This document shows positions 52,828-62,092 of a DNA stretch of 64,000 nt, one piece after another. The stretch comes from Photobacterium kagoshimensis (GTDB lineage Bacteria; Pseudomonadota; Gammaproteobacteria; Enterobacterales; Vibrionaceae). The notes under the pieces are model-generated. The model was not told the DNA's origin, searched no databases, and saw only the letters and a list, made by a program, of their open reading frames with translations. Location: the NCBI RefSeq assembly GCF_050337045.1, contig NZ_JAKJSO010000022.1:42467-106466 (forward strand). Reading direction: 5' to 3'. The position numbers and the translations under genes were made by a program. The stretch's first letter is position 1; each line of letters begins with the position of its first letter.

Positions 52828-53586
52828 GTGAAATATAAGCTACTCCTTGGAACATCATTTGGTGTGGTGTTATTAGGCAGTGTCATTGCCCATGTTCCTG
52901 CTAGCTGGCTATGGCTACAAGCGCCGATGATCCATGGTCTGAATGTTTCTGGGATCCAAGGTACGCCTTGGGAAGGCCGTGCGACGCAAGTGCGTTGGCA
53001 GCAGTATCAATTAGGCCAAGTACAGTGGCGCTTTAATGCAAGCGCTTTGTTGACGGGTAAAGTGGCCTTCACGGTGCGTTTTGGTCAAGGCAGTGAAATG
53101 CGAGTCGATGGCCGAGGTGTCATTGGCTATGGCATGTCAGGTGCGTTTGCGAATAATTTTTTAGTCTCGATCCCGGCCACGGAAGTGATCAAATATGCTC
53201 GCGTTCCCGCTCCCATTAAAGTGGATGGCTTACTTGAATTGACAGTGCGTGACTATCTTCATGCTCAGCCTTTTTGCTCAACACTCGATGCTTCTTTAGC
53301 GTGGTCGACTGCGAATATTTCCTCTCCTCTTGGTGGAATCAATCCTGGTGCGGTGATTGCGGATTTAAGTTGTAATGATGGCAGTGTATTGGCGAAAGCT
53401 AATCAATCATCGGCAGATGTATCAAGTGACTGGCAGGCATCGCTGGCCCCGAATTACAGCTATAAGCTATCGGGGTGGTTTAAACCGGGGGCTGAATTTC
53501 CCTCGCAGCTAGGACAGCAATTGAAATGGTTAGGTGATCCTGATGGCAAAGGGCGGTATAACTTGAATTTTAATGGTCGTTTGTAA
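52828..53586 (+). CDS. gspN: Type II secretion protein GspN
   Basis: GspN (252 aa) has an N-terminal membrane helix and a periplasmic domain beginning LNVSGIQGTPWEGRATQVRW, as in the T2SSN family; its role is not settled. GTG start two bases after the gspM stop. It is the last secretion gene; pilD/gspO and gspA/B are not in the window. No terminator separates it from nudE. Confidence 0.92.
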   Translation: MKYKLLLGTSFGVVLLGSVIAHVPASWLWLQAPMIHGLNVSGIQGTPWEGRATQVRWQQYQLGQVQWRFNASALLTGKVAFTVRFGQGSEMRVDGRGVIGYGMSGAFANNFLVSIPATEVIKYARVPAPIKVDGLLELTVRDYLHAQPFCSTLDASLAWSTANISSPLGGINPGAVIADLSCNDGSVLAKANQSSADVSSDWQASLAPNYSYKLSGWFKPGAEFPSQLGQQLKWLGDPDGKGRYNLNFNGRL

Positions 53587-53608
53587 GCATAACCAATAGG
53601 ACAACAGC

Positions 53609-54160
53609 ATGGCAGCTGATAGTAATAAACCCCAAATTCTTTCGACTGAGGTTGTGGCACAATCACGTTTATTCAAAATTGAATCGCTTGATTTGCGTTT
53701 TTCTAATGGGGTAGAACGCACCTATGAACGCATGAAGCCAAGTGGCCGCCATGCTGTTTTAGTGGTGCCTGTTACGGCAGAAGGTGATCTGTTGTTAGTA
53801 CGGGAATATGCTGCGGGCACGGATCGTTATGAGCTCGGCTTTCCTAAAGGTTTGGTTGATCCTGGCGAAAGTGCGGCAGAGGCGGCTAACCGAGAGTTAA
53901 AAGAAGAAATTGGCTTTGGGGCGCACACCTTGACGCCATTAAAAGAAGTGGTATTAGCCCCCTCATATTTCTCAAGCAAAATGACCCTTTTCCTTGCCCA
54001 AGGTTTATACCCAGAGCAGCTAGAAGGGGACGAGCCTGAACCGTTGGAGTTAGTGCGTTGGCCTGTCAATCAAGGTGAAGAGTTGATTAGTCATCTCGAC
54101 TTTGCTGAAGCACGCAGTATTACGGCATTGTTCTTAGCCTTAAAACAGCTGGCTGATTAA
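53609..54160 (+). CDS. nudE: ADP compounds hydrolase NudE
   Basis: NudE is a Nudix hydrolase of ADP-ribose, NADH and Ap3A. The 183-aa protein (E. coli 186) has the full Nudix box GLVDPGESAAEAANRELKEE followed by IG. It starts 22 nt after gspN with AGGAC upstream, so it is probably transcribed with the gsp operon and with cysQ. Confidence 0.94.
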   Translation: MAADSNKPQILSTEVVAQSRLFKIESLDLRFSNGVERTYERMKPSGRHAVLVVPVTAEGDLLLVREYAAGTDRYELGFPKGLVDPGESAAEAANRELKEEIGFGAHTLTPLKEVVLAPSYFSSKMTLFLAQGLYPEQLEGDEPEPLELVRWPVNQGEELISHLDFAEARSITALFLALKQLAD

Positions 54161-54173
54161 CAAGGAGTTTGCG

Positions 54174-55007
54174 ATGGAATTGTCGAACCTTATCCCTTCA
54201 GTGATAGAAATTGCCCGATCGTCGGGTCAGGTAATTCTCGATATTTATCAGCGTGGTCAGTTTGAAAAACAGATCAAGCAAGACAATACACCAGTCACTA
54301 GCGCCGACTTGGCTGCCCATAAATTGATCATGGCGCAACTCTCAGAGTTAACGCCAGATATCCCTGTACTGTCAGAAGAAGATGCAGCGATTCCCTTAGC
54401 GGAACGCAGTCAATGGGATCGCTATTGGCTTGTTGATCCTCTGGATGGTACGCAAGAATTCATTGCTGGCAGTGGTGACTTTGCCACTATCATTGCGCTG
54501 GTAGAAAATAATCAGCCTAAGATGGGGGTCGTCTATGCGCCTGTTTCAGGTGTGACCTACTATGCTTACCAAGGCAAAGGCGCATGGAAGATCACCCCTG
54601 ATGGTGAGACCTTCCGCATAGCCACCCATAAGCATGAGCGACCTACGCAATCTATCGCGGTTGCGATCAGTCGTCGTCAGAATATCCAAGCGATCACCGA
54701 CCGATTAGACCCTGCGCTGAATTATGACTTAGTGCCATTGGGCTCTGCGGCACTCAAAGCCTGTCTCGTCGCCGAAGGCGCAGTAGATTGCTATTTGCGC
54801 TTAGGGCCAACAGGTGAGTGGGATACGGCTGCGACCCAGTGTATTGTTGAAGAAGCGGGAGGGCGAATTTTGAATACGCATTTAACGCCACTGTCTTATA
54901 ACGAGCGAAATACGTTAGAGAACCCAAACTTTATTACATTAGGGGATGAGCACTTACCGTGGGATAAGATCCTGACACCTGATGATCGTATGATGAATGC
55001 GGAGTAA
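54174..55007 (+). CDS. cysQ: 3'(2'),5'-bisphosphate nucleotidase CysQ
   Basis: CysQ removes phosphoadenosine phosphate formed in sulfate assimilation. The 277-aa protein (E. coli 246) is of the inositol monophosphatase superfamily: metal motif WLVDPLDGTQEFI, LSEEDAAIP, and the C-terminal EWDTAATQCIVEEAGG. ATG has AAGGAG at 6 nt and lies 13 nt after nudE. A terminator ends the gspC-cysQ transcript. Confidence 0.95.
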   Translation: MELSNLIPSVIEIARSSGQVILDIYQRGQFEKQIKQDNTPVTSADLAAHKLIMAQLSELTPDIPVLSEEDAAIPLAERSQWDRYWLVDPLDGTQEFIAGSGDFATIIALVENNQPKMGVVYAPVSGVTYYAYQGKGAWKITPDGETFRIATHKHERPTQSIAVAISRRQNIQAITDRLDPALNYDLVPLGSAALKACLVAEGAVDCYLRLGPTGEWDTAATQCIVEEAGGRILNTHLTPLSYNERNTLENPNFITLGDEHLPWDKILTPDDRMMNAE

Positions 55008-55031
55008 TACCGCGAGTTAACTATTTGCATA

Positions 55032-55059
55032 AAACGGAGCCTTTGGCTCCGTTTTTGTT
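55032..55059 (+). terminator. Intrinsic terminator of the gsp-nudE-cysQ unit
   Basis: A perfect 10-bp stem (AAACGGAGCC / GGCTCCGTTT) with a 3-nt loop is followed by TTGTTTTT, 25 nt after cysQ and 19 nt before the end of convergent sthA. Confidence 0.93.
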
Positions 55060-55077
55060 TTTACCAAAACAGCTTGG

Positions 55078-56493
55078 TCAGAACAGACGATTAAGGCCAT
55101 TCAAGGCTGCCACACGGTAGGCTTCGGCCATGGTTGGGTAATTGAAGGTGGTATTCACAAAATAATCGATGGTATTGCCATCCCCTTTTTGTTCCATGAT
55201 CGCTTGGCCGATATGTATGATCTCAGCGGCACGCTCACCAAAACAGTGGATCCCCAGGATCTCTTTGGTTTCACGGTGGAACAGAATTTTTAAGCTACCC
55301 ACTTCCGTCCCTGCTATTTGGGCACGCGCGAGATGCTTAAATTGAGACCGCCCTACTTCATAAGGAACTTTGTCTGCCGTCAGTTGTTGCTCGGTTTTAC
55401 CTACTGAACTGATTTCAGGGATGGTGTAGATCCCGGTTGGGATATGATCGATTAAGCTGCCTTGGGCTTCCCCTTTACTGATCGCTTGCGCGACATAACG
55501 CCCTTGATCGTAAGCAGCGCTGGCAAGGCTAGGGTAGCCAATGACATCACCGACTGCATAAACATGTTCGACATCGGTACGGTAGTTTTGATTAACCTTG
55601 AGCTGGCCGCGAGAGTCTGGGGTTAACCCCACTTTGTCCAGGTGCAGCCTGTCTGTGTTACCGGTACGGCCATTGGCATACAGTAAGCAGTCAGCCCGCA
55701 TTTTCTTGCCAGATGCTAGGTGTAAAATCACACCATCTTCGGTCCCTTCAATCCGCTCATAGGTTTCACCGTTGCGGATCATCGCGCCGCTATTCCAGAG
55801 GTGATAAGAGAGGGAGTCTGAAATCTCATTATCTAAAAATTCCAATAAGCGATCGCGGGTATTAATTAAATCTACTTTGACCCCCAACCCACGGAAGATG
55901 GAGGCATATTCACTGCCGATCACGCCAGCGCCATAAATAATAATATGGCGAGGATCGTGCTTGAGCTGCAAAATCGAATCGCTGTCATATACTCGCGAGT
56001 GATTAAAGTCGACATCTGTAGGCTGGTAAGGCCGTGAACCTGTGGCTATAACAAAAGTATCGCCACGGTATAAATCATGGCTACCGTCTTTATTACGAAC
56101 TTGTACCGTATGGCTATCAACAAAGCTGGCTTCACCAAAAAGAATGCTGCACTGATTACGGTCGTAAAACCCTTGGCGCATACGGGTTTGTTTATTTACG
56201 ACATCTTGAGCATGGCCTAAGATCTGGCTGAAGGTGCTATGCAGACTTGAATTGTTTTTGCAGTACAGTGGGTTTTGGTTGAACTCGATAATTCGGCTGA
56301 CTGCGTGACGAAGTGCTTTTGAGGGGATGGTTCCCCAGTGAGTACAACCGCCACCGACGCTATCTTCGCGCTCAATAATAGCGACATTGAGACCTGCTTT
56401 GGTTAGCCCCATTGCAGCCCCTTCACCACCTGGGCCGCTACCAATTACGATGGCGTCAAAATGCTGGGCGGTTTGTCGGTTTTTCTTTGTCAT
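55078..56493 (-). CDS. sthA: Soluble pyridine nucleotide transhydrogenase
   Basis: SthA is a FAD protein that moves hydride from NADPH to NAD+. The 471-aa protein (E. coli 466) has the FAD fold GSGPGGEGAAMGL, the modified active-site helix GGGCTHWGTIPSKAL with a single Cys (no redox disulfide, unlike lipoamide dehydrogenase), the NAD fold IYGAGVIGSEYAS and YAVGDVIGYPSL. ATG at 56493 matches the family start (KKNRQTAQHFDAIVIG); in-frame codons upstream to 56598 are rejected. Divergent from fabR. Confidence 0.96.
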   Translation of the reverse strand: MTKKNRQTAQHFDAIVIGSGPGGEGAAMGLTKAGLNVAIIEREDSVGGGCTHWGTIPSKALRHAVSRIIEFNQNPLYCKNNSSLHSTFSQILGHAQDVVNKQTRMRQGFYDRNQCSILFGEASFVDSHTVQVRNKDGSHDLYRGDTFVIATGSRPYQPTDVDFNHSRVYDSDSILQLKHDPRHIIIYGAGVIGSEYASIFRGLGVKVDLINTRDRLLEFLDNEISDSLSYHLWNSGAMIRNGETYERIEGTEDGVILHLASGKKMRADCLLYANGRTGNTDRLHLDKVGLTPDSRGQLKVNQNYRTDVEHVYAVGDVIGYPSLASAAYDQGRYVAQAISKGEAQGSLIDHIPTGIYTIPEISSVGKTEQQLTADKVPYEVGRSQFKHLARAQIAGTEVGSLKILFHRETKEILGIHCFGERAAEIIHIGQAIMEQKGDGNTIDYFVNTTFNYPTMAEAYRVAALNGLNRLF

Positions 56494-56826
56494 GGGCTTG
56501 GCCTTTATTATCATCCATGCAACATTGCCATAGCAGCAGTGTAACCCTGATTGTGCTGGTGGAAAATCAGTTGATGGCCATAGCTCGGTAACGATCACGT
56601 TGTCAGCGCATGCAAACTAACCTTGCAAGTCTCCTTGACGAAAATATGCTACTTTGTGAGCCAGTAGTTAAAAGTGACAAATGTCGCTTTGATTCAGTTT
56701 AAGTCAGGACTTACTATGGTCTGATTAATTTCATAAGAGCCTAATCGAAAGATCAGGATTCTCGCTGAACTGGTAATAAAAACCGCGTATAGTTGCAGCA
56801 AAGAGTATTAGAGAACCAATAGATTC
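56494..56826. promoter_or_regulatory. sthA-fabR divergent promoter region
   Basis: This 333-nt gap has no gene. A fabR promoter is plausible: CTGAAC (56765-56770), 17-nt spacer, TATAGT (56788-56793). A nearly perfect 20-bp palindrome, AAAGTGACA-AA-TGTCGCTTT (56671-56690, one mismatch), looks like an operator and lies between the two genes. Confidence 0.5.
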
Positions 56827-57459
56827 ATGGGTATTAGGGCTCAACAAAAAGAAAAAACCCGTCGCTCGCTTATTGATGCTGCATTTAGCCAGCTTTGTGC
56901 TGATCGTAGTTTTTCCAGTTTAAGTTTGCGTGAAGTTGCACGCGAAGCGGGGATAGCTCCCACCTCTTTTTATCGACATTTTAAAGATATGGATGAGCTT
57001 GGCCTTACCATGGTTGATGAAGGTGGTTTGATTCTGCGTCAGCTGATGCGTCAAGCTCGCCAACGTATTGCCGAAGAGGGAAGCGTGATCCGTACTTCGG
57101 TCGAAACCTTCATGGAGTTTATCGAAGGTAGCCCAAACGTATTTAGGTTACTGTTACGTGAGCGTTCAGGCACTTCGACCGCCTTTCGTGCTGCAGTAGC
57201 CCGTGAAATTCAACATTTTGTGGCGGAACTTGCCGAGTATTTAGAGGCCAAAACAGGGGTGACGCATGAAGAAGCGTACACCCAAGCGGAGGCGTCAGTC
57301 ACATTAGTATTCAGTTCTGGTGCAGAAGCACTGGATCTAGACAGTCATGCGCGTGCTGAGCATGCCGAACGGCTGATCATGCAATTACGAATGATTGCAA
57401 AGGGTGCCTATTGGTACCGCAAAGAGCGTGAGCGTCGTGAGCTCAGGCAGAAACTCTAA
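56827..57459 (+). CDS. fabR: TetR-family repressor FabR
   Basis: FabR represses unsaturated fatty-acid genes (fabA, fabB in E. coli) when bound to unsaturated acyl-ACP/CoA. The 210-aa protein has the TetR helix-turn-helix (LREVAREAGIAPTSFYRHFK, residues about 32-51) and matches E. coli FabR from its first residues (GIRAQQKEKTRRSL), which fixes the start. It is followed at 22 nt by yijD. Confidence 0.95.
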   Translation: MGIRAQQKEKTRRSLIDAAFSQLCADRSFSSLSLREVAREAGIAPTSFYRHFKDMDELGLTMVDEGGLILRQLMRQARQRIAEEGSVIRTSVETFMEFIEGSPNVFRLLLRERSGTSTAFRAAVAREIQHFVAELAEYLEAKTGVTHEEAYTQAEASVTLVFSSGAEALDLDSHARAEHAERLIMQLRMIAKGAYWYRKERERRELRQKL

Positions 57460-57481
57460 CCTTATTTTGCTGGTGAAGAAT

Positions 57482-57853
57482 ATGAACAAGGAACAAGTAA
57501 AAGCTGAACGTAAAACATTGATTTTGTCTTTGTTAGCGGGTTTATGTGGCAATGCAACGCTGGCGGTATTTACGTCAAGTGCCGTTGCCTTCTCCGTTTT
57601 TCCTGTGATCGCTTTTGCCTTGGCAGTGTACTGCCTATACCAAGAATACTTAACCAAACCTATGTCTGAAGGCACGCCTGCGATTGCATTTGCTTGTTTC
57701 TTAGTGGGTGCATTTGGCTACTCATCTTTCCTACGCGCACAAATGCCAGAGATGGGGTCAAACTTCTTACCACTGATGATTTCTCTAGGCTTGTTGTTCT
57801 GGGTAGCGGTGAAACTAGGTGTGATGGGCAAGAAAGACGAAGCGGCAGCTTAA
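57482..57853 (+). CDS. yijD: YijD family inner-membrane protein (DUF1422)
   Basis: The 123-aa protein has four hydrophobic helices and the N-terminus KAERKTLILSLLAGLCGNA. Function unknown. The fabR-yijD order is conserved with E. coli, suggesting a role in membrane-lipid homeostasis, which is inference only. ATG at 57482; codons upstream lie inside fabR and are rejected. Confidence 0.92.
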   Translation: MNKEQVKAERKTLILSLLAGLCGNATLAVFTSSAVAFSVFPVIAFALAVYCLYQEYLTKPMSEGTPAIAFACFLVGAFGYSSFLRAQMPEMGSNFLPLMISLGLLFWVAVKLGVMGKKDEAAA

Positions 57854-57880
57854 GCGCTTATTCGCTCAAAAAGGTAATAA

Positions 57881-57908
57881 AAAAGGCGCTGAGAGCGCCT
57901 TTTTTGCA
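57881..57908. terminator. Bidirectional terminator between yijD and trmA
   Basis: An 8-bp stem (AAGGCGCT / AGCGCCTT) with GAG loop is flanked by an A run on the left and a T run on the right, so it works for both convergent genes. Confidence 0.92.
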
Positions 57909-57931
57909 TCTATTGTTCGCTACTGTCGCGT

Positions 57932-59038
57932 TTATTTGCGCTCTAGTAGGACACCCGCCTCCATATGATGGGTGTAAGGGAACTGATCAAACAGTGCAAA
58001 GCGCGTGATATTGTGCGTTTCGCTCAAAATGGCCAAGTTATCTTGTAGCGTTTCAGGATTACATGAAATGTACATAATACGTTCGTAACCTTGCACCATG
58101 CGACAGGTGCCTTCATCCATGCCTGAACGTGGCGGATCAACGAAGATGGTATTACAGTTGTAGCTTTGTAAATCCACGTTTTGATCTTTTAGGCGGCGGA
58201 ACTCACGTTTGCCTTCCATTGCATCGGTAAAATCTTCCGCAGACATACGAATGATTTGTACGTTATCAATGTTGTTTACCGCAATATTGTATTGTGCTGA
58301 ATCAACCGACGGTTTGGCTAACTCTGTTGCGAGTACGCGGTCAAAATTTTGCGCCAGCGCCAATGAGAAATTACCGTTGCCACAGTAAAGCTCAAGCAGA
58401 TCACCTTCACTTTCTGCTGTGCAGTCAACAGCCCACTCCAACATCTTCTGCGCTACTTCACCATTTGGTTGAGTGAAGCTGTTTTCAACTTGCTTGTACG
58501 TTAGAACGCGATCGTGCACTTTCAGCTTTTCGATAACGTGCTCTTGGTCGAGAACAATCTTTTGTTTACGAGCACGGCCGATGAAGTTCAGGTTAAAGCC
58601 TTCATCATTTAAACGCTGCTTTAACGCTTTTGCTTCAGCTTCCCACTCTTCATCCAGTTGGCGGTGATAAAGCAGTGATACCAGAATCTCACCGCTTAAT
58701 GTGGACAGAAAATCCACTTGAAACAGTTTGTGACGCAGCGCTTTAACAGGCTTTAATGCATCGACCAGAAGTGGCATTAAGTCGTTAATTAGACGGCTTG
58801 CTGCTGGAAATTGATCGACACGGTATTTCTCACGCGTTTCTTGATTGAACATGACGTAGTAAAGATCTTCACCTTCATGCCATACGCGAAACTCTGCACG
58901 CATGCGGTAGTGCTCAGCAGGAGAGGCAAAAACCTCAAGCTCAGGCGTCTCAAAATCTGCGAAGATATTTTGAATACGTTCTGCTTTTTCATCCAACTGA
59001 AGTTGGTAATCAGCGGGATTGATTGCGGTGGATGCCAT
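57932..59038 (-). CDS. trmA: tRNA (uracil-5-)-methyltransferase
   Basis: TrmA makes ribothymidine at position 54 of tRNA. The 368-aa protein (E. coli 366) has the SAM motif LLELYCGNGNFSLALA, FVDPPRSGMD, and the catalytic cysteine in YISCNPETL. It lacks an iron-sulfur TRAM domain, which separates it from RlmCD. Divergent from btuB with a 400-nt gap. Confidence 0.97.
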   Translation of the reverse strand: MASTAINPADYQLQLDEKAERIQNIFADFETPELEVFASPAEHYRMRAEFRVWHEGEDLYYVMFNQETREKYRVDQFPAASRLINDLMPLLVDALKPVKALRHKLFQVDFLSTLSGEILVSLLYHRQLDEEWEAEAKALKQRLNDEGFNLNFIGRARKQKIVLDQEHVIEKLKVHDRVLTYKQVENSFTQPNGEVAQKMLEWAVDCTAESEGDLLELYCGNGNFSLALAQNFDRVLATELAKPSVDSAQYNIAVNNIDNVQIIRMSAEDFTDAMEGKREFRRLKDQNVDLQSYNCNTIFVDPPRSGMDEGTCRMVQGYERIMYISCNPETLQDNLAILSETHNITRFALFDQFPYTHHMEAGVLLERK

Positions 59039-59182
59039 TTGTTTGCCTCAAACTGCTCAAATTAAGAGCGGAGATTTTATTGCATTGTTGGGCGATGTCC
59101 AGCTTTGAGGCCGAGAAAGTGTCAAAGCTGGTGCTTATTTACTGCTAAGCATAAACAAAGCTAGACAATTAATGTTGAGCTT

Positions 59183-59392
59183 ACTAGCATTCGCGATGCG
59201 CTGGTTTGCCATAATGGCTAGGGAATACGGTGGAAATCCGTAACTGACGCGCAGCGGTAATAGAGAACGAAAGCACATGGACGTTGTTCCAAACACTGTT
59301 TTGTCTATTTAGCTCAGCAATAGATGAAATGGGAAGTTGTTGCCGTAGGCGGTGTAAACCTTGCTCTTAAGTCCGAATACCAACCAGTGCTT
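59183..59392 (+). promoter_or_regulatory. Cobalamin riboswitch upstream of btuB
   Basis: The conserved core is easily seen: GGGAATACGGTGGAAATCCG (59221-59240), then ACTGACGCGCAGCGGTAA (59243-59260), and the B12 box TTAAGTCCGAATACC (59367-59381). It ends about 45 nt before the btuB ATG; the weak ribosome site TAAGGT is at 59424-59429. Adenosylcobalamin should repress btuB. The rest of the trmA-btuB gap (59039-59182) holds only promoter sequence. Confidence 0.95.
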
Positions 59393-59439
59393 CGAAGCAA
59401 TGTGCTTAGTAATAAACGCGACTTAAGGTATCCAATCTA

Positions 59440-61275
59440 ATGAATAAAACGCTCTTAGCAGTGGCGTTAGCCCCTCTATTTTTCCAAAGTCAGGCTTTTG
59501 CGACCGAAACATCAACCGATGATGTGATGGTGGTAACAGCAAACCGATTTGAACAACCTCTTTCTTCTGTTTTAGCTCCTATCAGTGTTGTTACACGTGA
59601 AGAAATCGAAGCTATCCAAGCCAAAGCGCTGCCAGAGGTATTGCGCCGTTTACCGGGTGTTGAAGTTGCACAAAATGGTGGCTTAGGACAAAACGCTTCA
59701 GTTTATATTCGTGGTGCAAATAGTAACCAGACACTAGTGCTTGTTGATGGTGTACGAATTAGCTCGTCAATTGGTGGTGGTGTTAACTTTAACCGCTTCC
59801 CTATTGGTTTAGTTGAGCGTGTTGAAGTTATTCGTGGTCCTGGTGCTGCAAAATATGGCTCAGATGCTATTGGTGGTGTGATCAATATTATCACTCGCTC
59901 TCAGCAAGGCGATGACACTAAGCAAATGACATTAGGCGCTGGTAGCCGTGCATATAAAGAAGCGAACTTTGTTGCTAAATCTGATGTGAGCGATACCGGT
60001 CATTTACAGGTGGCCGCAGGTTTCGTTCAAACGGATGGCTATAATGTGCGACCACAGCCAGGTAAGAACGATGGTGTAAAGCACGGCTACGATAGCAAAA
60101 ATGCACTAGTGGGTTATGAGCACCAATTATCTGACAACACTAAAGCCTATGGCTCAGCGAGCTGGTATGAGAATGAAGCTGAGTACGATAGCTATGGTGT
60201 CAAAAACTTTGGTTATGTGCGAAACCAGAATGTCACCGCGCAGCTTGAACACCAAGCAGCAGCATGGCAAACGCAGTTTAGTACGAACTACCAAGATACC
60301 CAATCACGTAATTACAGCCAGAGTGAGGGTAAAGATAAGGCGAGTACTCGCACAAATTCCGATATGTTCAATGTGCAGTGGGCGAACCTTTATCAGCTAA
60401 CCGATATGTTACAACTGGGGGGCGGTCTTGATTGGCGCCGTGAAAAGTTAAAAGATGATGCGTTAAGTTATGGTTCAAAACATAAGCTAGCGGGTGAAAG
60501 TCGTAATAATTACGGTGGCTATGTTTCAGGTCTAATGGAATGGAACCAACTAACAGTTGAAGGTAATGCTCGTTACGACAAGCATGATAAATACGATAAC
60601 TACGCGACGTGGTCTTTAGCAACTGCCTACCAAATCAATGAGCAGCACCGTGTTCGAGCGAGCTATGGCACGGCATTTAAAGCACCTACGTATTCTGATT
60701 TAGCGTCTAAGCCTGAATTGATGCCTGAAGAGTCTAAAAACTTCGAGCTAGGAGCATCGGGTTATTATGATTTTATGCAATGGAATCTTGCGGCTTATGA
60801 TAACAAGGTTGATAACTTAATTATTTGGTATAAAGGCGCAGACGGTAGATTTAATTCTGATAATGTCGATGCTCGAATTAAAGGCATTGAGTTTGATGTT
60901 CAGTTTGCGACGGGTATTGTAAATCATACGGTTGTTGCTGATTTTAAAGATCATAAAGATGCGAAAGATGTTCAGCTAGCACGCCGTGCAAAACAAAATT
61001 ATAAGTGGATTAGTGATGTGGCATTTGGGGATGCTACGGTAAGTTTAACTTACTTATATACAGGTAAGCGTTTAGATCTACCGACTACAGCTCCTACAGA
61101 TGATAGTTACTTGCCAGCAACAAGTCTGTGGGATTTATCGACAACGTATCAAGTGACAGATGCTTTGGTCGTACGTGGTCGAGTAGATAACCTGTTTAAT
61201 GAAAAGTACGAAACCGCTAAAGGTTACCCTGCGCCAGAACGTGCCTTCTATGTGAATGGTTCATACCAGTTCTAA
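59440..61275 (+). CDS. btuB: Vitamin B12 TonB-dependent receptor BtuB
   Basis: BtuB imports cobalamin across the outer membrane. The 611-aa precursor (E. coli 614) has a signal peptide (ends SQAFA), a TonB box DDVMVVTA just after, a plug domain (about 30-150, with VLVDGVRISS and EVIRGPGAAKYGSDAIGGVINI split by strands), a 22-strand barrel, and a C-terminal aromatic (YQF). Control is by the upstream riboswitch. Confidence 0.95.
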   Translation: MNKTLLAVALAPLFFQSQAFATETSTDDVMVVTANRFEQPLSSVLAPISVVTREEIEAIQAKALPEVLRRLPGVEVAQNGGLGQNASVYIRGANSNQTLVLVDGVRISSSIGGGVNFNRFPIGLVERVEVIRGPGAAKYGSDAIGGVINIITRSQQGDDTKQMTLGAGSRAYKEANFVAKSDVSDTGHLQVAAGFVQTDGYNVRPQPGKNDGVKHGYDSKNALVGYEHQLSDNTKAYGSASWYENEAEYDSYGVKNFGYVRNQNVTAQLEHQAAAWQTQFSTNYQDTQSRNYSQSEGKDKASTRTNSDMFNVQWANLYQLTDMLQLGGGLDWRREKLKDDALSYGSKHKLAGESRNNYGGYVSGLMEWNQLTVEGNARYDKHDKYDNYATWSLATAYQINEQHRVRASYGTAFKAPTYSDLASKPELMPEESKNFELGASGYYDFMQWNLAAYDNKVDNLIIWYKGADGRFNSDNVDARIKGIEFDVQFATGIVNHTVVADFKDHKDAKDVQLARRAKQNYKWISDVAFGDATVSLTYLYTGKRLDLPTTAPTDDSYLPATSLWDLSTTYQVTDALVVRGRVDNLFNEKYETAKGYPAPERAFYVNGSYQF

Positions 61276-61294
61276 GCAAAGATGCTTTTTGTAC

Positions 61295-61320
61295 AAGGCC
61301 GCTATTTAGCGGCCTTATTT
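61295..61320 (+). terminator. Intrinsic terminator of btuB
   Basis: A perfect 10-bp stem (AAGGCCGCTA / TAGCGGCCTT) with a 2-nt loop is followed by ATTTATA; the T run is short. Confidence 0.85.
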
Positions 61321-61356
61321 ATATCTTTGATGATTATTTAGTTTGGGGCATCATTC

Positions 61357-62037
61357 ATGACACAGATTAACGTCATTATCAGTTGGAGCTCGGGCAAAGA
61401 CTCGATGTTGACACTACTTCGTTTATTAGACGACCCTCAATACCGAGTTGTGGGTTTGTTTACCACCTATCTTGAAGATGAAGTGCCTTTTCAGGCCACA
61501 CCGATTGATGTTGTTCGTCAGCAAGCTAGCCTGATAGGTTTGCCTTTGATTACCGTTGCGCTGCCAAGTGTGTTTCCACCTAATGACGTATACCAGTCTA
61601 TGGTGGTTAATGGTTTAAAAGCCTCTAAGCTTGATATTGATGCTATCGCGTTTGGTGACATGTTTTGCAATGGTATTGCTGACTACCGCCGTAGTTATAT
61701 TGAACCTGCTGGATGGCAATGCGTTTTTCCTTTGATGGGAGAAGATAGCTCTCTACTAGCGCAGGAAATAATTACGCGTGGTATCCAAACACTAGTTACA
61801 ACGGTGGATACTCAACAATTGGCGGGTGATTACTGCGGGCAATGGTATACGCCTGAATTTATAGACTCTTTACCTAGCGGTGTTGATCCCTGTGGTGAAA
61901 ATGGCGAGTTTCATACATTAGTGATAGCAGCACCTTGCTTTAAAACTCAGCTCGTTATTACCCCTTCATATATAGAGCGAACATCCAGGTTTCATTATCA
62001 GCGTTATCAATATAGCGATAGCACAGGTAGTTTCTGA
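61357..62037 (+). CDS. Dph6-like PP-loop ATP pyrophosphatase
   Basis: The 226-aa protein belongs to the N-type ATP pyrophosphatase (PP-loop) superfamily, closest to the diphthine-ammonia ligase (Dph6) domain. The PP-loop is SWSSGKDSML (residues 9-18), and GDMFCNGIADYRRSYIEPAG and DPCGENGEFHTLV are the other family blocks. Bacteria lack diphthamide, so the substrate is another acid that is amidated or adenylated. It lies between btuB and murI, 81 nt after btuB and past a weak terminator. A corrinoid-related amidation is a possibility from context alone. Confidence 0.85.
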   Translation: MTQINVIISWSSGKDSMLTLLRLLDDPQYRVVGLFTTYLEDEVPFQATPIDVVRQQASLIGLPLITVALPSVFPPNDVYQSMVVNGLKASKLDIDAIAFGDMFCNGIADYRRSYIEPAGWQCVFPLMGEDSSLLAQEIITRGIQTLVTTVDTQQLAGDYCGQWYTPEFIDSLPSGVDPCGENGEFHTLVIAAPCFKTQLVITPSYIERTSRFHYQRYQYSDSTGSF

Positions 62038-62092
62038 ACTGTTTAAATCGCAGTATGATAGCCTCTGTTTTTTCGTGTAGGTGTGGTGTGTT

